In this document: piece after piece, positions 20,216 through 27,514 of the stretch
How the letters are laid out: each line of letters begins with the position of its first letter
How positions within the stretch are numbered: the first letter of the stretch is position 1
Source of the DNA: Paenibacillus cellulosilyticus
Lineage (GTDB): Bacteria > Bacillota > Bacilli > Paenibacillales > Paenibacillaceae
Direction of reading: 5' to 3'
Length of the DNA stretch: 64,000 nt
Assembly: GCF_003182255.1 (NCBI RefSeq)
Contig: NZ_QGTQ01000002.1
Coordinates: 62,001 to 126,000, forward strand
Position numbers and translations under genes: made by a program
The notes under the pieces: model-generated
What the model was told of the DNA's origin: nothing
Seen by the model: only the letters and a program-made list of their open reading frames with translations
Database searches by the model: none

Positions 20216-21670
20216 TTAGAACGGGAATTTACGTTCTTCCTTTTGCACCGAAATCCATTTCGACGTTGTAAATTCCTCAAATCCGATCTCGCCGTGGTAG
20301 CGTCCGATGCCAGAAGCTTTCTCTCCACCGAACGGTGCATTCATATCCATATTAATCGTCGTATCGTTCACATGCGTCATCCCGCTCTCGATCGCAGAAG
20401 CAAACGACATTGCGCGATCCAGATCTGTTGAGAACACAGCGCTCGACAAGCCATACTCGGTATCATTGGCAATTGCCAACGCTTCTTCTTCCGTCTCGAA
20501 CGGAATAATGGTCGCAATGGGTCCAAAAATCTCGGTGCTCGCAAGCTTCGACTTCGGATCAACGTCCGCGAAGATGAACGGCGTTACAACGTTGCCGATG
20601 CGCTTGCCTTCAAGCACAAGACGCGCACCCTCTAGCTTTGCTGCTTCGGCGATGCCGAGCACCTTCTGGACTTGGCGTTCATTAATGAGCGGCCCGATAA
20701 CCACCTTCGGATCAGCTGGGTTGCCGAATGCCACCTGCTTCGAACGCTCCGTGAAACGTTCTACGAAGGCATCGTAGTGCTTGCGATGTACCAGGAAACG
20801 ATTTGTACAAATACACACTTGGCCGGCATTCATATATTTGCTGAATACAGCCGCGTTAACCGCTTGGTCCAGATCAGCGTCTTCCAGCACAACGAACGGG
20901 TTGTTGCCGCCCAGCTCCAGCGACGTACGCTTCAGGTTCTTGCCGCACAGCTCGCCGATATGGCGGCCGACGCCTGTCGAGCCTGTAAACGAGATGATGC
21001 GCGGCACTGGATGCTCGATCATGTAATCGCCCACCTCTGCGATATCGTAACCAACCACGTTTACGATGCCCTTCGGCAAGCCTGCCTGCTCAAAAATCTC
21101 AGCGACAATCGGACCGCCCGACATGAACGTTTGCGTATCCGGCTTAATCACGATTGCATCACCGGCTGCGACAGCAGGCGCAACAACACGCATCGCCATG
21201 TACAGCGGGAAGTTGAATGCGTTGATTACGCCGATAACGCCTAGCGGATAGCGGTACACATGATTTTCTTTGCCAGGCAGTTGAGCTTGGAATACTTGCG
21301 GCTGGAACATCAGATCGACATATTCGATTGCCGACATGATCGAACCTGCGGCAGCCATGAACTCGGACATCGTCTTCACGAACGATGCGCCCGTTTCTTT
21401 GACCATGAGCGCAACAATCTCGTCTTTGCGGCTCATCAGAATTTGTGCGGCACGACCGAGTACTGCCTTACGTTCATCAGCCGAAGACTTCGCCCATTCC
21501 TTCTGTGCGGTCTTCGCTGCGTTGTACGCTTCATCAATATCGTCACGGTTCGCCAGCTTGATCTGGCAGATCACTTCGTTATCGAATGGGTTGATGTTAT
21601 CAAATACTTGCTCGCTCGAACCGTCGCGCCATACGCCGTTGATGTACTGCTTGTTGTAGTTATCAGACAT
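20216..21670 (-). CDS. NAD(P)-dependent aldehyde dehydrogenase
   Basis: A 484-residue cytoplasmic enzyme of the ALDH superfamily, of normal length. Visible motifs are GVIGVINAFNFPLYMAM, the cofactor-binding FTGSTGVGRHI, the general base Glu in LELGGNNPFVV, the catalytic Cys in NAGQVCICTNR and the late EIFGPI and PFGGEKASGIGR blocks. Overall it resembles the benzaldehyde/vanillin dehydrogenase branch, so an aromatic or other bulky aldehyde is a fair guess. It follows the ADH gene by 31 nt in an operon, so the pair can oxidise an alcohol to an acid by way of the aldehyde. A divergent LysR gene probably controls both. The substrate is not certain. Confidence 0.93.
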   Translation of the reverse strand: MSDNYNKQYINGVWRDGSSEQVFDNINPFDNEVICQIKLANRDDIDEAYNAAKTAQKEWAKSSADERKAVLGRAAQILMSRKDEIVALMVKETGASFVKTMSEFMAAAGSIMSAIEYVDLMFQPQVFQAQLPGKENHVYRYPLGVIGVINAFNFPLYMAMRVVAPAVAAGDAIVIKPDTQTFMSGGPIVAEIFEQAGLPKGIVNVVGYDIAEVGDYMIEHPVPRIISFTGSTGVGRHIGELCGKNLKRTSLELGGNNPFVVLEDADLDQAVNAAVFSKYMNAGQVCICTNRFLVHRKHYDAFVERFTERSKQVAFGNPADPKVVIGPLINERQVQKVLGIAEAAKLEGARLVLEGKRIGNVVTPFIFADVDPKSKLASTEIFGPIATIIPFETEEEALAIANDTEYGLSSAVFSTDLDRAMSFASAIESGMTHVNDTTINMDMNAPFGGEKASGIGRYHGEIGFEEFTTSKWISVQKEERKFPF

Positions 21671-21701
21671 AAGGAGTGCCTCCGATCTTATCGCTTTATC
21701 A

Positions 21702-22748
21702 TTAGAATTTCGTAATAACCGTCACGCCGAAGCCTGCATAGTTCGTCATATCGTCGAACGCTTCGTTGATTTGTTCCAGTGCGATTTGCTTCGTTACGAG
21801 CTCGCCCGGCTTCAGCTTGCCTTGCTCCACCATGTTCAGCATGTTGCGATACTCTGGAATTGGCATCGATACCGAACCAACCAGTTGGAGCTCGTTCATC
21901 GTAATCAGGTTAACCGGCACTGGCGTCATGCCGCCGTTCGGATTGGAGCTGATGCCGAGCTGTACGTGACGACCGCGCTTCGTCAGACTGAGCAGCGAGT
22001 TGATAACCGTATCTTGGATGCCAAGTGCGTCGATCGAGATGTTCGCGCCGCCCTTCGTCAGCTCTTTGATCGCTTGCGGTGCGTTCACGTTCTTGCTGTT
22101 GATCGTTGCGACTGCACCGAATTTTTTCGCAAAATCAAGCTTGTCGTCCGCGATATCCACTGCGATGACGTTCGCGCCTGCAGCCGATGCGATCTGGATC
22201 GCGGACAGGCCAACGCCGCCGGAACCGTATACGGCTACCCATTCGCCTGGACGAACCGCACCACGGGATACTACGCCATGGAATGCCGTCATGAATCGGC
22301 AGCCCATTGCGCTTGCCGTCAGGAAGTCGATGCTGTCCGGCAGGTGAAGCAGGTTCAAGTCAGCATTCGGAATGTGAATGTACTGCGCGAAGCCGCCTTC
22401 GAAGCTAAAGCCAACCATCTTCATGTTATCGCATACGTTGTGGTGGCCAGCTTGGCAGTGCGGGCATGTGCCGTCGCCTTGGCTGAAAGGCACGATAACG
22501 CGGTCGCCTTTCTTGAAATTGCGAATGTTCGAGCCAACCTCTTGTACGATACCGCTCATCTCGTGGCCGAGAATATGCGGAAGCTCCTTCATTGCGTTCT
22601 TCATATGGCCCGTCCAACCGTGCCAGTCGCTGCGGCATACGCCTGTTGCTTCTAATTTAAGAATAACGCCGTCTGGTGTAAGCGTCGGATCTGCGACCTC
22701 TCGTACAACCAACGGTTCATTAAACGCTTCCAATACTGCAGCTTTCAT
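21702..22748 (-). CDS. Zinc-dependent medium-chain alcohol dehydrogenase
   Basis: A 348-residue MDR-family enzyme. Catalytic zinc ligands are Cys in GVCRSDWHGW and the His-Glu of GHEMSGIV. The Rossmann fold has VYGSGGVGLSAIQ and an acidic AVDIADDKL, which suggests NAD rather than NADP. The lobe that normally binds structural zinc has only three Cys (DGTCPHCQAGHHNVC), with an Asp where the first Cys is expected, so that site may be altered. Start ATG 22748 with GGAG about 8 nt upstream. It is first in the ADH-ALDH operon. Alcohol substrate unknown; pairing with a benzaldehyde-type ALDH hints at aryl alcohols. Confidence 0.92.
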   Translation of the reverse strand: MKAAVLEAFNEPLVVREVADPTLTPDGVILKLEATGVCRSDWHGWTGHMKNAMKELPHILGHEMSGIVQEVGSNIRNFKKGDRVIVPFSQGDGTCPHCQAGHHNVCDNMKMVGFSFEGGFAQYIHIPNADLNLLHLPDSIDFLTASAMGCRFMTAFHGVVSRGAVRPGEWVAVYGSGGVGLSAIQIASAAGANVIAVDIADDKLDFAKKFGAVATINSKNVNAPQAIKELTKGGANISIDALGIQDTVINSLLSLTKRGRHVQLGISSNPNGGMTPVPVNLITMNELQLVGSVSMPIPEYRNMLNMVEQGKLKPGELVTKQIALEQINEAFDDMTNYAGFGVTVITKF

Positions 22749-22792
22749 ATAAGAGTCATCTCCGTGTGAATGTTTTATGAACTTCGTCCTTA

Positions 22793-22827
22793 ATTATAGG
22801 CACGGGGATTACTGATGTATAATACAT
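22793..22827 (-). promoter_or_regulatory. ADH-ALDH promoter with overlapping palindromic operator
   Basis: On the minus strand TATAAT (22793-22798) and GTATAA-complement TTATAC (22817-22822) are 18 nt apart. The perfect palindrome ATGTAT-A-ATACAT (22815-22827) covers the -35 box. It has the size and symmetry of a LysR-type recognition site and lies between the ADH gene and the divergent LysR gene, so it probably mediates both ADH control and autoregulation. Confidence 0.6.
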
Positions 22828-22880
22828 AATAAACTATGGTATGATAGCCTCTAGTCTATGAGTAAGGAGAAATGAGTGTA

Positions 22881-23786
22881 ATGGAGCTGCTTCAGCTAAA
22901 ATACTTCCAAACCGTCGCAAGGTTGGAGCATATTACGAAGGCAGCGGAGGAGCTCAAGATTGCGCAGCCTTCGCTGAGCAAAACGATTACAAGATTAGAG
23001 AGTCAGCTCGGCGCCCCTCTCTTCGACCGGCAGGGCCGCAACATCCGGCTCAATCCATTCGGCAAAGCGTTTCTTGTACGAGTTGATCGGATTTTCCGCG
23101 AGTTGGACGAAGGCGTTCGAGAAGTACGCGACATGGCTGGACTTAACCGGGGAAGTATTACGTTGTCCGCCTCTATCGTCAGCATGCTTCCTGATCTAAT
23201 AGGAGAATTTTTAGCGCTGTATCCTAATGTGCATTTGCGCCAGGTGCTAGAACCATCGACGGTTATCAAGCGCATGCTGGAGGATGGCGAAATCGACCTG
23301 TGCATAACAGCAGAACCGATAGAGGGCCCAGACATGGAATGCCTGCCGCTTCGAACAGAGGAAATTTTCGTCGTCGTCCATGATCAGCATCCACTTGCAG
23401 GCAAATCGTCCGTATCGATCTACGATCTCAAAGACGAGGTGTTTATTGGGCTGCAGCAGGGCTTCTGGTTCCGTACGATGATTGATAATTTGTGCAGACA
23501 GGCTGGCTTCGTGCCCAATATGAAAATCGAGGTCAACGAATCCGATGCGCTTGTTCTGCTTCTTCGCAGACATCTCGGCATTCTATTCGTCCCTGAGACG
23601 GCTTGGCGCAAGCGGGCAGAGTTTATGCCCCATCGTCTCCGAATAACCGATCATCCGAATTTTGTCGTGACGACGGGCTTGGTATGGTCCAAGAAACATT
23701 ATCTATCGATTGCCGCGCAGAGGTTCCGAGAATTTATTATAGATTTCTATAATAATGAACAAGGCAATTCGCTGAATAATCATTAA
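22881..23786 (+). CDS. LysR-family transcriptional regulator
   Basis: A 301-residue LysR protein with the N-terminal winged helix-turn-helix (LQLKYFQTVARLEHITKAA, QPSLSKTITRLESQLG) at 1-60 and a co-inducer-binding domain after it. I prefer the ATG at 22881: an ATG three codons earlier has its GGAG only 2 nt away. It is divergent from the ADH-ALDH operon with 132 nt between starts, the standard layout for a LysR activator and its target. The co-inducer is unknown but is likely the alcohol or aldehyde that the operon handles. Confidence 0.92.
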   Translation: MELLQLKYFQTVARLEHITKAAEELKIAQPSLSKTITRLESQLGAPLFDRQGRNIRLNPFGKAFLVRVDRIFRELDEGVREVRDMAGLNRGSITLSASIVSMLPDLIGEFLALYPNVHLRQVLEPSTVIKRMLEDGEIDLCITAEPIEGPDMECLPLRTEEIFVVVHDQHPLAGKSSVSIYDLKDEVFIGLQQGFWFRTMIDNLCRQAGFVPNMKIEVNESDALVLLLRRHLGILFVPETAWRKRAEFMPHRLRITDHPNFVVTTGLVWSKKHYLSIAAQRFREFIIDFYNNEQGNSLNNH

Positions 23787-23988
23787 AACCATTATATCTG
23801 TCTCGGTAATCTATGGATTATCGGGGCAGATTTTTCATTTTCAAGAAACGTTCAGGTTCGTTTTATGATGCTTAAAGGTTTATTTAAGACTCGATTAAGG
23901 TTCGGCCTTCATGATTAAGACACAAACAAATCCCGCACATAAACAAAAAAACAACTGCCACATAGACGGGCTGAGGAGGAAATTAATC

Positions 23989-25122
23989 ATGATAAATGAT
24001 AACAATAATAATAATAATAACAATAGCAATAACGAATGGATCGAAACGCAGCAATCCGAGGACGGTACGTACATTGCAACATTTGGTAGAGGTGCTAGAT
24101 CAAGATCATCGCAACCTGCTTCTACTCCTACTAGAACAAGCCCAGCTAGACGGTCGATTCTCCCGTTCGCCGCAGCTTTCCTAGCAGGTGTCGTCACAAT
24201 TGGCGGTTTCATGTACGCCGCTGACCAAAGCAACTGGTTCGGGAGCAAGACAGTAGCTGTCGTTCAGACTTCAGCATCGACATCTTCGACTGCTGGACAA
24301 GGCGCAGGCATTACAACCGCTTCTGCATCGGTATCGAACGCTGTTGAGACGGGTAACATCTCGTCGATCTACAGTGCAGCAAGCCCTGCCGTTGTTAAAG
24401 TCGAAACATTCGTCGAGCAGCAGCAGCAGAGCCTGCCGACGAGAGGCGGTATTTGGTTCGAGCCAGGCACACGCGGCGGCAGCGGCTATGCGCCTGATGG
24501 CTCGCAGAGCGGACAAAGCAGTCAAAACGGACAGAGCAGCCAAGACACGCAGAGCGGCAGCCTTGAAGCGCTTGGTACAGGAACGGGCTTTATCGTCGAT
24601 GGATCGGGCTATATTATGACGAACCAGCATGTTATTGCCGACGCAGACGAGATTCAAGTAACGCTGGAGGGTGAAGAAACGCCATATACAGCAACGGTAG
24701 TTGGAACGCGTGAGGACCTCGATATCGCGATTCTGAAAATCGAGAAAACGGACGGCGGCAGCTTCCCTACCGTCTCGTTCGGTGACTCGAATGCTGCAAA
24801 CATCGGCGATATGGTAGTTGCCATCGGCAACCCATATGGCTTTGATCAAACGCTGACGGTTGGTGTACTCAGCGCGAAAGAACGTCCAATCCAAATTCAA
24901 GACGGCGACACGGTTCGCAACTATGAGCACCTGCTGCAAACGGACGCTTCGATCAACCCTGGTAACTCGGGTGGTCCACTCCTGAACGCAAACGGCGAAG
25001 TTATCGGCATGAACACGGCTGGCGAAACAGACGCACAAGGTATTGGCTTTGCTATTCCATCCTCCACGATGCAAGAGGTGTACAATGAGCTTGTCACCTC
25101 GAAGAGCAGCGTGAATATGTAA
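23989..25122 (+). CDS. HtrA/DegP-type membrane serine protease without a PDZ domain
   Basis: A 377-residue protein. ATG 23989 has AGGAGG with an 8-nt spacing; an earlier in-frame ATG has no site. The N-terminus is unusual: eight Asn in a row from an (AAT/AAC)n run, then a basic stretch and one membrane segment (about 61-80; PFAAAFLAGVVTIGGFMYAA). The trypsin-like domain has the triad His in TNQHVIADADE, Asp in DLDIAIL and Ser in NPGNSGGPLLN. A Gln/Ser/Gly-rich insert (about 180-205) precedes it. HtrA proteins degrade or refold misfolded exported proteins and normally end with a PDZ domain; here the chain stops just after the protease domain (STMQEVYNELVTS), and the next 70 nt encode nothing PDZ-like in any frame. 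It may be constitutively active or tethered to a partner. Confidence 0.9.
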   Translation: MINDNNNNNNNNSNNEWIETQQSEDGTYIATFGRGARSRSSQPASTPTRTSPARRSILPFAAAFLAGVVTIGGFMYAADQSNWFGSKTVAVVQTSASTSSTAGQGAGITTASASVSNAVETGNISSIYSAASPAVVKVETFVEQQQQSLPTRGGIWFEPGTRGGSGYAPDGSQSGQSSQNGQSSQDTQSGSLEALGTGTGFIVDGSGYIMTNQHVIADADEIQVTLEGEETPYTATVVGTREDLDIAILKIEKTDGGSFPTVSFGDSNAANIGDMVVAIGNPYGFDQTLTVGVLSAKERPIQIQDGDTVRNYEHLLQTDASINPGNSGGPLLNANGEVIGMNTAGETDAQGIGFAIPSSTMQEVYNELVTSKSSVNM

Positions 25123-25190
25123 TGAACGCTGCTGCGATTGGGCACACTGTCGATAATGACATCCAGTGCTGACAATCGCGGAACGTATTG

Positions 25191-25230
25191 AAAATATCCC
25201 CGCTGCGATCGATGCAGCGGGGATATTTTT
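25191..25230. terminator. Bidirectional terminator between the HtrA-type and YhcN-type genes
   Basis: A 13-bp perfect stem (25194-25206 with 25214-25226) has A-rich and T-rich flanks on both sides. It lies between two convergent genes and can serve both. Confidence 0.93.
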
Positions 25231-25253
25231 GCATAAAAGAAGATGGCCGATGA

Positions 25254-26210
25254 TTATCGGTGAGTGTCGACCTTCACAGGGAAGATACGGTCAACCATGG
25301 CATTGAATTCAGCGACGAATCCTTGGATCGGATGGCCAGCCTTCACATCGTCCCAGTAGCCATTCATCCGGTCGACGAAGTCTGGGTTAGCCGAAATGTA
25401 CACATGCTCGACGCCAGGTGACAGTCGTTTGACCTCAGCAGCAATGCTGTTCTTCACCTGATCCGTAAGCTCCATATCCGCGCTGGCTGCAGCACCACCG
25501 CTGCGTGCGTGATACAAACCGCCGTCATTGTACATATTGTTATTCGAATAAGGGCGATAGTTGTTTGTGCTGTACGTTCCATAATTCGGTGAACCCGTCG
25601 TACCACCGTTGCCCATCATATTGGGTACGCTGTTCATGCCGCTCGCGCCTTTGTAGGCGTGCTTCTTGTTGCTTAGTCCCATTACCCGATAACCCAGACG
25701 ACCTGTACGGTCGATATCGGTATTGTTCATGATCTTGCCATCGAATGCAGCGCTTGGCGAAGGCGTGGAAGGAAGCGGCTTGCTGCCATATCCATTGCTG
25801 TTCAGGCCAAGGCTTTTACTTTGCAGCGTACTCGAACCGCCAGGGCTGACGCCATCATGGAGAGTTACCGCAACATATGCATTGTGGTTCGTCAGCATCA
25901 CTTTGGCGCTCTTGACGATTTTTTTCGCTGCGAGACTGTCTGCGATGTTTTGGCTCATTTCCAAGCGGTAGTTATCATGGATGCCAACAATGTTGTTGCT
26001 GTGCTGACGCTGGATATTGACGCGGTTGATCTCATTCATCTGATCGTTCGTGAACTGTTTGCTAATAATCGGGTTCCCCATCATATCGTAACGGACGCTT
26101 TGCTGCTGGATTGGATGACGGTTACCCAGATCACCTTGATTCGCCGCACATCCCGCCAGCATGGTACCAAGCGCGATAGAGGCGGCAATTATCTTGAACT
26201 TCTGCTGCAT
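25254..26210 (-). CDS. YhcN/YlaJ-family sporulation lipoprotein
   Basis: A 318-residue exported lipoprotein. Signal peptide with lipobox LAGC at about 18-21; start ATG 26210 with GGAGG. The conserved YhcN/YlaJ parts are the N-terminal segment about residues 80-125 (NIADSLAAKKIVKSAKVMLT, AYVAVTL) and the C-terminal segment about 245-310 (LTDQVKNSIAAEVKRL, VYISANPDFVDRM). Between them is a long low-complexity Asn/Gly/Ser/Tyr-rich insert. Relatives in Bacillus are forespore-membrane or spore-associated lipoproteins with a role in germination or outgrowth. Monocistronic. Confidence 0.9.
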   Translation of the reverse strand: MQQKFKIIAASIALGTMLAGCAANQGDLGNRHPIQQQSVRYDMMGNPIISKQFTNDQMNEINRVNIQRQHSNNIVGIHDNYRLEMSQNIADSLAAKKIVKSAKVMLTNHNAYVAVTLHDGVSPGGSSTLQSKSLGLNSNGYGSKPLPSTPSPSAAFDGKIMNNTDIDRTGRLGYRVMGLSNKKHAYKGASGMNSVPNMMGNGGTTGSPNYGTYSTNNYRPYSNNNMYNDGGLYHARSGGAAASADMELTDQVKNSIAAEVKRLSPGVEHVYISANPDFVDRMNGYWDDVKAGHPIQGFVAEFNAMVDRIFPVKVDTHR

Positions 26211-26690
26211 CGTACTCCTCCATTCCGATATTCGAAATAAGAAACAGCTTTTCTTTCGCCTTTATCGTGTGTCGCAAGCGGTACCTATATGCTAGTAGCC
26301 GTTTGGAGAAATGGGGACTTTGTGCTTTGCGCACCGAATAGGTAACGAGTTATTGTGCAAAATACAAAAACATGACCAGTTGCCTGTTGGCATGCTATCG
26401 AGCGTGGACTTCCGCTTACTCTGGTTCAATTTGCCTGCAGCTCTAACGATCGCCGCAGTGCTTAATCCGCCCCAAATACAACCTATTATTTTCTAACGGT
26501 TGCAGCAGCGCTTACTAAAGCTAATTGATGATCGAAACCATACAATCGGCTCTACTAGCCTCTCTGGCAACCGTTAGGTTAGTCAGATACGTGGTTTATA
26601 ACGAAATAGCCGCTGTGATAACCGTTAGGCGTTAATCTTGGATTCTAGGCCTGTCGTACAAATTGGTACGACTTTTTTTATTTTACCCAC
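26211..26690. other. Non-coding gap with repeated ACCGTTAG-type words and an orphan terminator
   Basis: No credible gene. Three related words occur: TAACGGTTGC (about 26497), GCAACCGTTAGG (about 26569) and AACCGTTAGGCG (about 26622); the first two are inverted, so the region may fold or be an extragenic repeat. A hairpin GTCGTAC/GTACGAC (26653-26672) followed by seven T looks like a plus-strand terminator, yet no plus-strand gene precedes it. Confidence 0.4.
26653..26681 (+). terminator. Orphan intrinsic terminator upstream of the marR promoter
   Basis: A 7-bp stem (26653-26659 with 26666-26672) and TTTTTTTATTTT tail. It ends only 10 nt before the -35 box of the marR promoter, so it insulates that promoter. 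What it terminates is unclear. Confidence 0.6.
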
Positions 26691-26719
26691 TTGACTGGTA
26701 GGAATTATTGGATTATTAT
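26691..26719 (+). promoter_or_regulatory. Sigma-A promoter of the marR-arylsulfotransferase locus
   Basis: TTGACT (26691-26696) and TATTAT (26714-26719) are separated by the ideal 17 nt. Transcription should begin near 26726, giving a leader of about 160 nt before the marR start at 26887. Confidence 0.75.
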
Positions 26720-26787
26720 CAACTCAAGATATTTCAATGCTCATTAATTTAGCGTTGAAGCAATTTCATATCGCCGATTGGATAACC

Positions 26788-26844
26788 AAAGGCCCCAACG
26801 ATTCCCGTGCTACGACTACGGGTTTATGTTGCGGCCTTTTTTTT
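26788..26844 (+). terminator. Leader terminator (possible attenuator) before marR
   Basis: Arms AAAGGCC (26788-26794) and GGCCTTT (26833-26839), a CAAC/GTTG extension and an inner CCCGT/ACGGG helix form a long hairpin followed by eight T. It lies inside the marR leader, about 60 nt after the predicted start of transcription and before the ribosome site. A 9-bp hairpin (26733-26759) precedes it. Full-length mRNA requires read-through, so this is an attenuator candidate. Confidence 0.55.
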
Positions 26845-26886
26845 GGTACGACCGAACAAACTGGGTACCAAGGAAAGGAGCGCATA

Positions 26887-27420
26887 GTGAGCATCGAGAG
26901 GTTTCAGCTAGAGGAAATTGATTGGTTATTCCGGCGGATGGTCCGGAAATTCATCAAGGAACGCGACAAAGTTACAGTCGAGGGCATTACGCTCCCCGGT
27001 ATTCTCATCCTGCAAAAGGTTATGCGAGACGGGGAACAAAAGCTGGGCGATCTCGCTGAGGAGCTTGATCTGACATCCGGCGCAATTACGGCGCTGTGCG
27101 ACAAGCTGGAGAAGAAAGGCTTCGCCTTACGGCGTCGACTGGAGACTGATCGCCGGACAGTTATGCTCGACATCACAAGCGAAGGACGCAGCATGCTCAT
27201 TCGCAATCGCGATGTCGGACAGAACAGCATTTCGCTTCTATTCGGCAGTTTCTCGCAGCAAGAACTGGATGCGCAGAAAGCAGCCTTCACCCAGATCACC
27301 AGCAATTTGGAGGGCTACGCCGACAACATTATGAATCTCGTAAAGCAAAACGCAGAACAGCCAAGCAGCAATAAGCCGGCACGCGAAGTACCGACGAAGA
27401 GCAATTTCTTAAGCTATTAA
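26887..27420 (+). CDS. MarR-family transcriptional regulator
   Basis: A 177-residue winged-helix regulator. I chose GTG 26887 with AAGGAG 6 nt upstream; the frame is open earlier, but that part overlaps the leader terminator. The MarR core is clear: LPGILILQKVMRDG, LGDLAEELDLTSGAITALCDKLEKKGFALRRR (recognition helix) and DRRTVMLDITSEG (wing). The last 25 residues are a polar tail. It is first in the locus with the arylsulfotransferase-family gene and the ABC importer, so it likely senses an aromatic or sulfur-containing ligand and controls them. The ligand is unknown. Confidence 0.9.
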   Translation: MSIERFQLEEIDWLFRRMVRKFIKERDKVTVEGITLPGILILQKVMRDGEQKLGDLAEELDLTSGAITALCDKLEKKGFALRRRLETDRRTVMLDITSEGRSMLIRNRDVGQNSISLLFGSFSQQELDAQKAAFTQITSNLEGYADNIMNLVKQNAEQPSSNKPAREVPTKSNFLSY

Positions 27421-27435
27421 TCTATCATTCAAAGC

Positions 27436-27506
27436 GAATGCTTCCGATGCGAGTTATTTGCTTACAGGCAGATTACTCGGGAAGCAGCGCAAATAACTTT
27501 TAGGAG
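27436..27506 (+). promoter_or_regulatory. Predicted pseudoknot RNA element, copy 1
   Basis: Two interleaved helices are predicted. Helix A pairs 27440-27447 with 27477-27485 (one bulged G). Helix B pairs 27451-27461 with 27489-27499 (11 bp including one G-U). Because the 3' strand of A lies inside the loop of B, this is an H-type pseudoknot. Helix B ends 2 nt before the TAGGAG ribosome site (27501-27506) of the next gene. The unpaired words GATGC and TTACAGGCAG are identical in copy 2 at 30131-30200. This is the layout of small translational riboswitches; I cannot match it to a named class. Confidence 0.6.
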
Positions 27507-27514
27507 CGATTACT

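Noticed and set aside
26311-26496. 61-codon frame in the gap before the marR promoter
   Set aside because: No ribosome site and it overlaps the repeat-like words; more likely part of an extragenic repeat.
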